From: Epiperipatus broadwayi
Lineage: Eukaryota; Onychophora; Udeonychophora; Euonychophora; Peripatidae
Reading direction: 5' to 3'
DNA length: 64,000 nt
NCBI GenBank assembly: GCA_028023455.1
Contig: JAQFVV010006474.1
Span: 1,197,501-1,261,500 of the forward strand
Position 1 is the stretch's first letter; each line of letters opens with the position of its first letter. Below the pieces are notes generated by a model that was given only the letters and a program-made list of their open reading frames with translations, ran no database searches and was not told where the DNA came from. Below, in pieces: positions 22,906 through 35,071 of the stretch. Made by a program: the position numbers and the translations under genes.

Positions 22906-25900
22906 GTAACCGTAAATCTCTGATGGCCAGCTAATGGTCACCGAAGGCCATTGCCCTCTCAACTACCTATCGTGTATGAACACGTTGCGGCATTATAAAT
23001 TGTAACCACAAATTGTGTGGTCCCAATTACATAATATAAGTGCACTAAGAATTGTAACCTTGATCGCTGATCAACTCTCACTCAATTATTGTCAGCTATT
23101 AAGAGCTTTTACCAAAAAACCTATCATGCTATGTATTTAATGCACCAAAGACCACAATCAACATCTGGAGCAACTTACTATAGACCAAACTAATGATCTA
23201 ATATAAACTTTTTACAATTTATTTGATCACAGCCAGGGTATACCACGAAGACCTATCATAGTATTATTATAAAACACATTAAACAAATTATAAGTGCAAT
23301 GTTATTACTTTTAAACCTTAATTTGCGATTTTTATGGTATGCGACCCTATGGCCGACCATGTACAAGATGGCATAATTTGTGGAATCACATAAGATTATG
23401 AAATTTTAAACCATCTATATGATTTTTAATACGAATGCTAGTCCAGGTAAAGCTTTGCAATAAATAAATATAAATACTTGGGTTCTGATTTTATAGTTTA
23501 TCATATTACTGAGTCTCTTATTATACTGACAAATGACAATTTAAAAACGTTAAGTAAATATATTTAATCATATCATTATTTGGTAATTCTGTTCACAAGT
23601 TTAATAATTAATTTGTACTTTATACTAGAATCAACTACGCAAAGCCACAATGATGGAAAAGGTAAATGGGATTTTATTGTACCTTACCAATCATAAACTA
23701 CCAAAGACGAAAAGCATCTTAATGTTTTCTCAAAAATATTAATAAACTCTTATATCATGTAGACAATAATATGTACTTCAATGTATGCTCTTCAATGTAT
23801 GCTCTATCCAAAATTTATGATTTCTGATGTTTATGAATGACACATAGCAACGGCACAGTAAGTTTAATTATAAATCAACGTTTATTTACAAATTTATGAA
23901 CAATAAGTAATTAGTTTCAATATTCTAAATAAAACATAAATAAACAAATCAAATAAATAAATGATAATTCAATCGACTTTCTTCAATACATCTCATAGGT
24001 ACAGTATTTAAAAACCTAATCCTACCTTATATTTCAATTTTAATATAATGAATATTGATGAGATTATACGAAATTCAGCATCAAACTCATGAAATATTCA
24101 ACGTCATTTCCAGATTCAATAAATCCCTACCGTAAACTTATAATCATGTAATAAATAATATTATGTCTGTAGGATTTAGCTATAATGTAATCATTAAATA
24201 AAGTGAAAATGTAAACTTACATTCCGGTAAATAATAATCAACCAACAGTTAATTATTATGAAGTACTTGAATAGAATGTCCTGCTACCATTTAATAATCT
24301 AACCGATAAATTATGCTTACAAATGAAGATGATTTAGCAGATTAACTAAAATACTTTGCCCAACTTATATCTGTGAAGCAAAACATATTCCTGTGGATGC
24401 ATTCATCTACACGTAGGAATTAAATAATACTAAACGTTTTGTGTATTTAAACACCATCATAAAGTAATACGTATAATCACACAATTCCGCGGATTAACCA
24501 CCGGCGCAGGAATGTGTAAAATACAAAAATGGCAATTAAAATAATCTGCGGATTAACCACCAGCACAGATTAAAGCCCTTTAACATTCTAAAACAACATT
24601 ATTATTTACTTCACATTAAAGTGCAAAATCATCCTCCTCAGTTCTTCTGACTATTCAGAATACACTAACACTTTAGCAAATGTGGGTTCTTGCATAATAA
24701 AATGTTACGCTAATCAGGACAACTAATGTACTACTTATCTTGCTTAAAATAAACATGTGTAATATAATATAAGTAATATTGGCATAGGAATATAAATCTG
24801 GAAAGACTCACAAAATATCCCACAAAGATTGATATATCTCATGAATTCATTAAGTACTTTTAAGCTTTTTCGCGAGCGCTATTCTCTTGAATAAATATTT
24901 TATTCAACCCCGATAAATTTAAATTTAATAAATATAACTTTTGAACTTCACATGCAAGTTCATATAACGATAAAACTAAATTAATGTATTATTCATCAAA
25001 TATATAAAATTTAACGGTGTGTGTGTGATAAAACTAAATGTAAAGCATTTTATAGTTCAATACATGAATTTTAGCAGATATGTGTATCACAAATTGGATT
25101 GTATAGCATTTTATAACTCCTAATGTGATCCGTGGAATCCATGTACGATGTGTAGAATAATGAGTATACGAGGTAATAGCTATAACTGTAGTTAAATTCC
25201 ATACATGCAATTCTATCCATTTGATTAGTTATTATAAGCAATATTAGATTAACGATTCTTACATGGCTACATAAACATGAAACAATTTCAAAACATGATA
25301 CGCAGAATTTAAATGAAAATGTTTTTCATAAAGTTATTAATCTCTACATTTCTCTATTAAAAATGTTCCAAGTTTATCACATCCATGCGAATATTTATTC
25401 ATCCACACTTAAATATAGGAATACCAATTATAGCAATTAATTCAATCATTCCAATTGATGATAAAATCAGAAAATAGCTTTGCTTAATTCTTTGAAGACT
25501 ATTTATTATCCAAATGTTAATCAAATTAACTAGCAAATAGATTACTGTCATTGTAAAGTTAAATATCAATCAATATTATATTTTATTAGAATTAAAAATG
25601 AAAATATTAAAATATTTTGATAGCTTTAACATTTTACTTTAACTTAAAATTCTTCTTTTTTAAAAAAACAAATTCTCATATTCATAAAACTTCTGTAATT
25701 AAAATACTTATTTAATTTTTCCAAATTGTAGAATAATAAATATTTCAAAACATACCAAAATCTTGTATTAATTCTTTCAAACTTAAACTGGGAAGCTCCG
25801 ACATTTTAAAAATGTAATATTGGAAATTATTATTACCGGTGATTCGATCCACTTGGCCAGCCGACTTGAACAGACTTTTAAATTTAGCAATTCATCTTAT

Positions 25901-26444
25901 AATTAATTACCACTATGTTATATTTACATTTATAGCAAATTTTTGTGGTAATCCGTTTACTTATTAACTATTTTAAAATAAGCTTAGCAAATTTACACCA
26001 TTTGCCTTTACCATTTTCTTTTCTTTCTCCCTCCAAAAGCAAACTATCAGACAATCTTCCCTTAAATTCGCGCTCTTTTCTTTTATTACATTGAGACGTA
26101 TACGTAATTACTGTATTTATTTTTAATAATTAATTTAAATTGAACAAATGGTTTTTTAATTCAATAGAAATAATTTTTAAGATCATTTTAAACAATTAAA
26201 AATAAAGTATTATTTTTAATACTATTTTACCAAATTTTAATGTGTTGTCAAATTTTTTAAAAAGTTAAACATTTTGATATGAGTTAGTATATGGGAAGAA
26301 GCAAACTTAAATTTATTAAAATAATATAAGAAAGTAATCTGTTCAAAGTGCAGCTCAAGCCAATCAAATCACCAAAAGAAGAAAGAAAAATTTTTATACT
26401 AGTTACATCAGTTAATATATTTTATACTAAAATATATGGTTACA
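22906..26444. mobile_element. 3.5 kb insertion with TGTAACC...GGTTACA ends inside the LINE
   Basis: The reading frame of the LINE (…EDFY | MDVQKAF…) is restored exactly if the sequence between the two ATAT copies (22901-22904 and 26445-26448) is treated as an insertion plus a 4-bp duplication; because ATAT is palindromic a 2-bp TA duplication fits equally. The ends are inverted: ATTGTAACC and GGTTACAAT. ATTGTAACC recurs twice more, near 22997 and 23049. There is no coding sequence. TG...CA ends, size and target match a solo LTR like those of families A and C; a non-autonomous DNA transposon with TA duplication is the alternative. Confidence 0.7.
24484..24571 (+). repeat. Two related hairpins in tandem
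   Basis: CGGATTAACCACCGGCGC (first) and CGGATTAACCACCAGCAC (second) share a loop-like core. They are bordered by different but self-complementary arms: ATTCC/GGAAT at 24484-24513 and AATCTG/CAGATT at 24543-24571. The pairing is kept while the arm sequence changes. Confidence 0.5.
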
Positions 26445-26445
26445 A

Positions 26446-28471
26446 TATGGATGTACAAAAGGCTTTTGATCAGAGTAAACACCATTTTAAAATTGTTATG
26501 GGAGACTTTAATTCTAGAATTGGTAAAAAAATGAAAGATGAAAGTGCTGTGGGTAATTTTGGTTATGGTAATAGAAATGAGAGAGGACCTAGACTTGTGG
26601 AGTTTGCAGAAAAAGAAAAACTTTATATTATGAATTCTTTTTTTGAGAAAAATGTTAAAAGGAAATGGACATGGAAGCATCCAAATGAAGGTACAGCAGA
26701 ATTGGATTATATTTTGACTAACAGGAAATACATATTTCAAGATTGTAATGTTCTTAATAAATTTAACACAGGAAGTGATCATCGATTAGTAAGGTGTAAG
26801 ATACGTGTTAATGTAAAACTAGAGAGACAAAAATTATTAAGAAAAACAATATTTACAGTTGATATTCCTAATCTTCAGAAACATTCTAATGAATTTAAAT
26901 TAGAATTTACAAATCGGTTTCAAGTATTAGTAGATTTTGAACATGATTCAGATTTGAATGAAATTAATATGAAAATAACTGATACACTTTTGAAAACTGC
27001 AACAAAGATAGCTGGTAGAAAGAAACAGCAATTGACCAATAAAATTTCTACTGAGACTAGCAAATTTATGAAGAAAAGAAGGAATATGAAGATATGCAAA
27101 AATGATGCATTAAAAAGAATTGAATATCTCGAATTTTGTAAAATGGTGCGGAAAAGAGTTGAAAATGATATAAGAAAGTATAACTGTGAACTAGCAAGGA
27201 AAGCTGTAGAAGAAAATAAAAGTCTTAAGAATGTAAAACAACATTTTGGTATTTGTAGGAAATTTATATCTGCAATAAGAAAAAAAGATGGAATTATTAC
27301 TAAAAGGAGAGATGACATCATGAAATTGGTAGAAGATTTTTATCAAGAATTATATAGTAATAAAGAACAAGTACCTCCTATATCTATTACATCTTCCAAA
27401 TTGCCCAGAATTTTAAATGAAGAAGTGAGACATGCAATTAAATGTATGAAGAAAGGAAAGGCCCCAGGTAATGATGGAATTATAATTGCTATATTAAAAG
27501 AAGCAGGTGAAGAAATAGAAATTTTTTTAGCAAAGTTATATACCAAATGTCTAAATGATAAAGATGTACCGGATGATTGGAAGAATGCAGTAATAATATT
27601 AATATTTAAAAAAGGTGATAAAGAAGATATTAGAAATTACAGACCTATCAGCCTTTTATCAGTTTTATATAAAATTTTTACCAAGATAATTACTACTCGT
27701 CCACAGAGAACATTGGATTTCCACCAACCAAGAGAACAAGCCGGATTTAAAAGTGGTTTTAGTACAGTAGATCATATCCAGGTATTGAGAGAAGTTATAG
27801 AAAGGACAAATGAATATGAGTTGCCATTATGCTTAGGATTTGTAGATTATGAAAAGGCATTTGATTCTATAAACATTTCTTCAGTGATTAAAGCATTGGA
27901 TCATCAAGATATAGATCCAGGATATTGTCATATTTTAAAGAATATTTATAAAAATGCAACAGCAACAATTGGATTACATAATGATACTGGAAAAGTCAAC
28001 ATTGAGAAAGGTGTAAGACAAGGTGACTCCATATCTCCAAAACTTTTTATAGCAGTGCTGCATGAAGTATTTTGTGGATTAAAATGGGAAACTAAAAGAG
28101 TGAAAGTAAATGGTGATTATTTAAGTCATTTAGATTTCGCAGATGATGTAGTTGTTTTTGCAAATAATGCTTCAGATCTGCAGGAAATGTTGCAGGAGTT
28201 AGCAGATGAAAGTAGGAAAGTAGGACTAAAGATAAATGTTAAAAAGACTAAAGTAATGTTTAATCGATTTGCTCAAAATATGAAAATAAAGATTGATTAC
28301 GATGAATTAGAAGAAGTTAACAGTTACAAATACCTTGGTCAGATTATTAATACAGATGGAAACATAATGGAGGAAATTAATCATAGAATTAAACTTGGTT
28401 GGAGTTCTTTTGGTAGAAATAACTTGATACTAAAAGGAAATATGCCTGTGTTTGAAAAGGAAGGTTTTTAA
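26446..28471 (+). pseudogene. RTE endonuclease C-terminal part and reverse transcriptase
   Basis: Open from within the insertion edge to 28471. It begins with the rest of the endonuclease: GDFNSRIG, ELDYILTN and SDHRLVR (the catalytic Asp-His pair). After a basic linker comes the RT: KGKAPGNDGI, NYRPISLLSVLYKI, EQAGFKSGFSTVDHI, DYEKAFDS (first catalytic Asp), GVRQGDSISP, then FADDVVVFAN near 28136 (the xADD catalytic pair) and LKINVKKTKVM. All RT motifs are intact, so apart from the N-terminal break the polymerase is well preserved. The frame ends early at 28471 because of a 2-nt frame change in a GTGTTT run near 28452. Confidence 0.9.
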
Positions 28472-28898
28472 CAAATGTGTTTTGCCAGTTCTTACTTATG
28501 GATCTGAGACTTGGACACTTAATAGAAGAGCAATTCAGAGACTTCAGACCACTCAAAGAAGTATGGAGAGATGTATGTTGGGAGTAACAAGAAGAGATCG
28601 TAAACGCAATGTATGGTTAAGAGAACGAACAGGTGTTACTGACCTCCTTGAAAAAATTAAAAGATTGAAGTGGAGTTGGGCTGGACATATTGTTAGAAGA
28701 GATGATAATAGATGGACAATTGAAATTTTAAACTGGATTCCAAGAGATTGTAAAAGACCCAGAAAGAGACCACATGTGAGATGGATGGATGAAATAAGAA
28801 AGTGTGCAGGGATGATGTGGAGAAGAGAAGCTAAATATCGGAGAAGATGGATTAAACTTGGAGAGACCTTCATCCTGCAGTGGATTGATAATGGTTGA
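28452..28898 (+). pseudogene. RTE C-terminal domain, out of frame with the RT
   Basis: Continues the RTE protein in the next frame: KCVLPVLTYGSETWTLN (the conserved YG-x-E-x-W motif), then ERCMLGVTRRDRKRN, LKWSWAGHIVRR and RPHVRWMDEIRKCAG. These are typical of RTE and related LINE C-termini. It ends at a stop just before the (AT)n tail. The element is therefore full-length at its 3' end. Confidence 0.85.
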
Positions 28899-28924
28899 TA
28901 ATTATGATATATATATATATATAT

Positions 28925-29139
28925 GACTATTTTTACAAATTTGTATAAAGATTGTAAATAAAAAATGTTAATATATTATGTATTTATGTAGTGCTTAATT
29001 AGTTAATATTTACATATATGTGTGTATTTTAAATTTTCTAACTAAATATTCGTAATCTAAGCAGATTATTAAAATTGTTTTGAACTTTGAATTTGATTTA
29101 GTAATAACAATCATAATAATAATACAGAGTATTTATATA
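28925..29139. other. AT-rich spacer
   Basis: Nothing recognised between the LINE tail and the hammerhead repeat. Confidence 0.5.
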
Positions 29140-29480
29140 GGGTAAATGAGCACAGACTTTCACATGACTCAACACTCTCCACTCTATCTCATATCACTGA
29201 TACACATGGAAACATATATGTTGAAAAGATAAATAATTACCAATATACGTATTTCATGCCAAACCAGCAATCATCAGTTGGTCCAGATTATCATTTCTAC
29301 ACATATTTGCAATAAGTGTTCAGATATATATTAAGATAGCCAATCTTCATACTTTAATTGGCAGGCTTCAATCCACTCCACACTCCAACTCTTCAACTGT
29401 CTATCCAATTGAAAATCAGATGATGGAATGCTCAAAGTCCCCCTGAGGCTGAGATTCTCATCATACCCATGTTGACCTAA
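29140..29480 (-). repeat. Hammerhead repeat (family 1), pLTR-like copy left of the PLE
   Basis: Begins AGGGTAAATGAGCACAGACT with TTTCACATGAC and CACTCTCCACTCTATCTC, then the ribozyme, then GGCAGGCTTCAATCCACTCC. The same unit recurs at 31745-32060 and, truncated, at 33478-33595, all in the same orientation. PLEs are known to carry hammerheads in their terminal repeats (pLTRs). Two copies in the same direction around a PLE fit that, though the PLE itself is rearranged. Confidence 0.65.
29228..29292 (-). ncRNA. Hammerhead ribozyme (family 1), near-consensus
   Basis: The minus strand has CTGATGA (complement of 29271-29277), a stem II TGCTG/TGGCA around GTT but with a U-U mismatch at the base where G-C is usual, and GAAA (29252-29255). 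A palindromic helix III ATAC|GTAT, cleavage triplet AUA and helix I ACCAA/TTGGT follow, extended by GATAA/TTATC beyond an internal loop. All core nucleotides are present. The basal stem II mismatch may weaken it. Confidence 0.7.
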
Positions 29481-29739
29481 AGTCAATTTGACCCCTCATG
29501 TACAGAATCTAATCCATTTAATACATATACAAGGGATGGGCAGACATCTCTACTATGCAAATACAGGCTTATTATATACCTGTATTTTTATATTGGACTA
29601 TTTCCATCATCTAATATGTGTGTTGAATGTCTTTAGAAAAGTTTAATTTTTAGTTAAATATTCCAAATGCATTCAACTGTTAGTAATATCACAGCAAATC
29701 ATCACAAACCTTCAGAAAAACATTATTATATACCTGTAT

Positions 29740-29741
<2 letters not shown>
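29481..29741. other. AT-rich spacer
   Basis: No gene. TTATATACCTGTAT strings near 29573 and 29727 recur near 33455 beside a family-1 fragment, so they may belong to the repeat family. Confidence 0.4.

Positions 29742-29802
<61 letters not shown>
29742..29802. repeat. (AT)n microsatellite
   Basis: About 60 bp of AT dinucleotides next to the left arm of the PLE inverted dimer. Confidence 0.9.
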
Positions 29803-29805
<3 letters not shown>

Positions 29806-30012
29806 TATTAATCAATGTCTGTATTCCAATTATAATAAAATATATATAATTATTCAAAACAATACAATAATTAATACAGTAACAATATTTTAAACAAATA
29901 TATACCAATTTAATAGAAGTACTTTCAACTATCTATGTAGTCGTTGTCAACTAGACTCAAATTGTATTAGAAAAAACCGTTACAAATGTAAACAAAAGCA
30001 ATACGTCATACA

Positions 30013-30968
30013 TCAATTTTCCCACAATTCATTAATTTTTATATTGGCTGTCTGTCTATTTATCAACTGTTGCTTTTCACTTTTTATTAACATAGCTTCT
30101 TTAATTTTGTGTTTATTATTATTTCTTTCAATACACAGAATTTTAACTTTATTAAAATCAAAACCATAATTACATGTTACATTATGATCAAAAAATACTG
30201 ATGGTGATACATCATCATTTCTAACATTCTCTTGTCTTGATTTTTGCACTCGTTTATATAATAACAAATGCTCCCTTGATCTTTTCTCCAATGTACATCG
30301 AGATTCCCCAATATATGCCTTTCCACAAAAACATAGCCATTTATATATTGCACAACTTTGATTTAAAATACCACACCTATTTTTTGAATTATTTATTAAT
30401 CTATTTAAATTAGGAGTAGTATAAAATGCAACTCGACATATATTTTTATATATCTGTTTTATAAATTTAACCTGTTCATTACAAATAAATGGTATTGATA
30501 TCCAAGTATATTTTATTTTATCAATATCTATAGCATCTAAAATATTACTATTATTATTAAACTTAGTAACAATATTATAAATTAATTTATGATCATATCC
30601 AACATTTAACAAATCCATAATAAATACATTTATGTTACTTATTTTATCAGAACTATATTTACATAATTTATTATTCCTAAATAAAAATGATTTTAAACTG
30701 GATAATTTATGTGCAATTGGCACATTTGAATACCAACGAATATATCCTCTTTTTTCAATATCTTTTATTACCATACAATAATCTAATTTATTTTTATTAC
30801 GTGTAACTTTAATATCTAAATACTGAATTGACTTTTTTTCTTCAAAAGATTTACTCCATTTTAAACCTTCTAAACTATTTAATTCATTGAATAATACATT
30901 TATAATATCTAAACTTCCACAAACGAAAACATCATCAACATACCTGTAATAAATTTTAATACCTTGGC
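30013..30968 (-). pseudogene. PLE reverse transcriptase C-terminus plus GIY-YIG endonuclease (left copy)
   Basis: An open minus-strand frame of about 318 codons, truncated at its 5' end by the dimer junction. It starts GIKIYYRYVDDVFVCGS, the RT motif with the catalytic Asp pair (YVDD codons at 30931-30942), then EEKKSIQYLDIKVTRN. A thumb-like segment and linker lead to the endonuclease: CAIYKWLCFCGKAYIGESRC with TLEKRSREH (GIY-YIG core: Y, YIG and the catalytic Arg), HNVTC, and NKVKILCIERN...KEAMLIKSEKQQLINR. This order, RT then GIY-YIG, defines canonical endonuclease-containing PLEs. The surviving part has no stops, but fingers and most of the palm are missing. Confidence 0.85.
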
Positions 30969-30977
30969 AATATATAT

Positions 30978-31514
30978 ATTTTAGATGCTATAGATATTGA
31001 TAAAATAAAATATACTTGGATATCAATACCATTTATTTGTAATGAACAGGTTAAATTTATAAAACAGATATATAAAAATATATGTCGAGTTGCATTTTAT
31101 ACTACTCCTAATTTAAATAGATTAATAAATAATTCAAAAAATAGGTGTGGTATTTTAAATCAAAGTTGTGCAATATATAAATGGCTATGTTTTTGTGGAA
31201 AGGCATATATTGGGGAATCTCGATGTACATTGGAGAAAAGATCAAGGGAGCATTTGTTATTATATAAACGAGTGCAAAAATCAAGACAAGAGAATGTTAG
31301 AAATGATGATGTATCACCATCAGTATTTTTTGATCATAATGTAACATGTAATTATGGTTTTGATTTTGATTTTAATAAAGTTAAAATTCTGTGTATTGAA
31401 AGAAATAATAATAAACGCAAAATTAAAGAAGCTATGTTAATAAAAAGTGAAAAGCAACAGTTGATAAATAGACAGACAGCCAATATAAAAATTAATGAAT
31501 TGTGGGAAAATTGA
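30978..31514 (+). pseudogene. PLE linker plus GIY-YIG endonuclease (right copy)
   Basis: An open frame from the junction, starting ILDAIDIDKIKYTWISIPF, through the same YIG and catalytic Arg motifs, to the same stop as the left copy. It is truncated further than the left copy: the RT motif is absent. Only a few residues differ from the left copy. Confidence 0.85.
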
Positions 31515-31674
31515 TGTATGACGTATTGCTTTTGTTTACATTTGTAACGGTTTTTTCTAATACAATTTGAGTCTAGTTGACAACGACTACATAGATAGTT
31601 GAAAGTGCTTCTATTAAATTGGTATATATTTGTTTAAAATATTGTTACTGTATTAATTATTGTATTGTTTTGAA

Positions 31675-31680
<6 letters not shown>

Positions 31681-31715
<35 letters not shown>
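31681..31715. repeat. (AT)n microsatellite
   Basis: About 34 bp of AT at the outer end of the right PLE arm, mirroring 29742-29802. Confidence 0.9.
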
Positions 31716-31720
<5 letters not shown>

Positions 31721-31744
31721 AACATATATAAATAAATATATAAT

Positions 31745-32060
31745 ATACAGGGTATATGAGCACATACTTTCACATGACCCATCACTCTCCACTCCATCTC
31801 ATAACACTGATACACTTGAACACACATATATTGAAAAGATAACTAATCACCAATATACATATTTCATGCTAAACCAGCAGTCATAAGTTAGGCCAGATTA
31901 TCATGTCTACACATATATGCAATAAGGGCTCAGATATATATTAAGATAATCAATCTTCATACTTTAATGGACAGGCTTTAATCCATTCCACCCTCCAACT
32001 TCTTCAATCGCCCATCGAATTGAAAATCTGATGGAATGCTCCAAGGCCGCCCAGATTTAA
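31745..32060 (-). repeat. Hammerhead repeat (family 1), copy right of the PLE
   Basis: Same unit and orientation as 29140-29480, beginning AGGGTATATGAGCACATACT and ending near GATGGAATGCTCCAAGG. Confidence 0.65.
31838..31902 (-). ncRNA. Hammerhead motif (family 1) with a core mutation
   Basis: The minus strand reads CTTATGA in place of CTGATGA, losing the invariant G5; the rest (stem II, GAAA, ATAT helix III) is recognisable. It is expected to be inactive. Confidence 0.6.
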
Positions 32061-33477
32061 AAAAATGCTTTTCTGTAATGTACTTATACTACTAATAATA
32101 TTTTCAGACCAGAAAAAGCATATACAAATTAAATTTTAATTAGATTATTTAGAAGAAAATCGAATTTCAGAAAAAAAAAACATGATTCAGTATACATTTG
32201 TTGCCTTATACAGAACAAATACCTTTACCTGAAATCTGGACAAAACTGTAGTCATTTTATATATAACATATAAAAATTAATTTATTAATTTATAAATAAA
32301 TCCTTATCAAATTAGAATAGTAAATAGTTAATTGTGCTCCAATGTAAATAAACTACGTTAAAGCTATGCATTTATAACCACTATTATAAATCGGAAGATT
32401 TAACAAATACTAATGAGTTATTATAAATCAGTATTATGGTACTTGGTTCCTATAAATATGGACAGATGTTTAGATAAAAGGAGTGAGGTGTAATGTTATA
32501 CCTTGGGTTTGAATTTCATTAAAAAATAGCGAACATTTTTTAAGATTCCAATCAAATTTAGAATCAAACCATCAAATATTGAAAAGAATAACTGCCTATT
32601 ATTTCTAAAGAGTGTTAAAACAAGGATGAAAAACGGTTCAAACTATGATTCTTTGCAATTTGCACGCTTGGTGTGTAATGTGTTTTTTGCTCTCTATAAC
32701 TGTTGGAACAATCTTTGTCTTGATGTGTGTTATTTAAAAACTGTTCATCTTTTCAAATGCACAGACAAATCGATATATGTTATTTTAATAAAATAATTTT
32801 GAGTAAAATTTGCAAAAATCATTTGTATTATTTTACAATATTAAGCAGAAAAACAAAACGATTTGAAAAAGATTTTTGAAAAACGTAGTTCTTCTCAGTC
32901 ATTATCAAACAATCTTGTGTAACTAAATTAGTGCTCAAACAGCTAATAATTGATGCTATTGCGTGTCATCAAATTTCATTTTCGTTTAATATTTTAAAAT
33001 TCCACTCACATTTTGTCTTTTATCTGTAAAAATATTTGTATAAAAAATGGGAAATCTTGTGTTTATAAATAATTTATTTTTAAGTTAAATTTTATCGAAT
33101 TTCATTTTTATCAGAGTATTAAATTTAACTACTGTTTATAAATTCATAAGTTGACTGCTGTATTTTAAATGTGATAGGAGCGTTTGATGGCCTGTTTAAC
33201 AAAAAGCGATCCCATATCAGATCTAATATGATTACTATAACATATTATTAACATACTGTCACTAGCTATTAAAAAGTGAGAGGTTTTTGTTTAATAAAAA
33301 GTTTGTTTTAAAATAAGATTTGCTTTTTAAATCATAAATTAAAAAAAACAAACATTTCTATTAAAAGTTATAATTAGAAAAACTACTGTTATTAAGTATA
33401 ATTGACAACACTTACTTTTGCTAATTGATATGTATTAACTGAAACACAGGCTTATTATATACCTGTGTCTATATATG
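32061..33477. other. AT-rich DNA, nothing recognised
   Basis: No open frame or structured repeat that I can name. Confidence 0.5.
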
Positions 33478-33595
33478 TAATATAGGGTATATGAGCACAG
33501 ACTTTCAGATGACCCATCACTCTCCACTCTATCTAATAACACTGATACACTCAAGCACATATATGCTGAAAAGATAAATAATCACCAGCCAATAT
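33478..33595 (-). repeat. Truncated family-1 hammerhead repeat
   Basis: ATATAGGGTATATGAGCACA through CACTGATACACTCAAGC to AATCACCAGCCAATATA matches the outer part of 31745-31860. It breaks off just before the ribozyme. Confidence 0.65.
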
Positions 33596-35071
33596 AATCA
33601 AAATCTCTACAGATTCCTTTATGATATTATGTTTATAGTTAATCTGTCTATATAAATGTCATATCTAAATAAAATTGTTTAATCCTTGTGCATTTAAATG
33701 GTTTTTCATAATCCCTAATCGTAACTTAAGTTAATGGTTCAACATTTTATTTTAGTATTAATGTCTTTATTAAAAATTATGAATCATTAAATTGCGATTG
33801 ATTTATTAGAAATAGAAGTTTACAATCATTTTTACTTTAAATCGTATTTGAACTTTTACAAATATAGAAACAAATATCAAAGTGAAATATATTAAAGTAT
33901 ATAATGAGAACAACTACTTTTTTCTTAGCAATACAAAAGCAGTAAAAACATATAGTTAGCAAAATTCTTGTTGATTAAATTGATTGCTGATTATTTTATT
34001 GGCCGAGTGAGGTAAAAATCCAAACTTTTAATTGGTCAATTTACAAACTGAACTGTGAAAACACAAATTCAATCATCAAAATATATTCATCTTTTAATAT
34101 TATATTCACTTTAGTTTACTTTCTAAAAAGTATATTAATAATTTGTCAGATTATGAAAGTGAACGAAAGTTTTTTCAAAACTAAATTTATCTTTATAGTT
34201 ATAAAAATATTTATGAGCGGTAAAATGTAAACAAACTTCAGTAAACCAACCAAGATGTTTTCGTGATGAAATAATTTGTTTGACAGTTTTACGTTCCAGA
34301 AAAAGTAAATAATTATTGTTAATTTTTGTTAAAATCTTAACTATTTTTTTAAAATGATTTTATTTTTAGCATATTTTATCAAAATAATTTATAATTTGTC
34401 AAAAAATATTTTTAAAATGGTCTAAAACATTCGTTTATCATTTTTGAAATTAAACAAAAACAAATTGTAACTTTTCAGTGATTTATAGCCATTTCTTTGT
34501 TGCCAAAATGTAACAGCCAATAAGATTCAAGAAGACCATGCCTTCTTCTTTTGTTAAAGTTATAAATACCATTTTATTGATTTTTTACTTGTAAAATAAT
34601 TTAAGAGAGGGCAGCATCTTACAGAACTTTTTTTACATTTTCAAATGACGGTAAAAACGTAACTGTACCATTAAAAGTGACGGGATTTGGACAGTCAGAA
34701 GCCAATGCCAAATCATCACATTTTTAACTGTGACTAGCAAAAAGGAGATTAAATGTGATTTGTAAAATGCAAACAAATTAAAATTAAATCATGATAAATT
34801 TATGAAATTCTGTTTTAAAATTGATAAAATGTATTTAAAATTATTACAATATCACAAAACTTTTGTTCTAATATGTTTATAGCAATTTAATGTCAATTGT
34901 AATTTTATTTTTATCATTACAACAAATTTCTTTAACTTGAATTTTTAAAAAGAATTTATTATCTTTCCTTCTTCTATTTTTTGCATTTATCTTATTTTTA
35001 ATATAATTAAAATAAAATACATTTGATTATATACTTCTTGAAATGCAAATCTTATTTTTATTATTATTTAG
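33596..35071. other. AT-rich DNA, nothing recognised
   Basis: There is a CCAAT string near 34516 and TATAAATA near 34562, but no open frame follows, so I do not call a promoter. Confidence 0.5.

Larger units (their letters stand above)
22108..28924 (+). mobile_element. RTE-type non-LTR retrotransposon, interrupted
   Basis: One element comprising a 5' leader (about 22108-22548), an apurinic/apyrimidinic-type endonuclease split by a 3.5 kb insertion, a reverse transcriptase and a C-terminal domain, ending at a short (AT)n tail (28907-28924). There is a single ORF with no separate gag-like ORF1, and the RT motifs are of the RTE/BovB (craniofacial-development-protein-2-like) type. Breaks: TAA at 22579-22581, the insertion after 22903, and a 2-nt frame change near 28452. 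It is dead. Confidence 0.85.
29841..31690. mobile_element. Penelope-like element as an inverted dimer
   Basis: The left arm (29841-30544) and right arm (30976-31690) are near-identical inverted copies of about 0.7 kb. Each holds the PLE 3' coding end and 3' flank, with differences such as a 6-bp duplication giving FDFDFN instead of FDFN. A 0.43 kb spacer belongs to the left copy only and carries the RT catalytic motif, so the two 5'-truncated copies meet head to head at an AT-rich junction near 30970. (AT)n tracts bound both outer ends, and hammerhead repeats lie beyond them. Partial inverted copies are a known habit of Penelope elements. Confidence 0.85.

Noticed and set aside
26408-27546. 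Minus-strand frames opposite the RTE reverse transcriptase
   Set aside because: They are antisense shadows of the clearly recognisable RT coding strand.
29440-29480. Runs of family-1 repeat as a CRISPR-like or satellite array
   Set aside because: Copies are few, unequal in length and separated by a PLE; there is no regular spacing.
34510-34570. CCAAT and TATAAATA strings as a promoter
   Set aside because: No open frame or other gene evidence follows, and such strings are expected by chance in AT-rich DNA.
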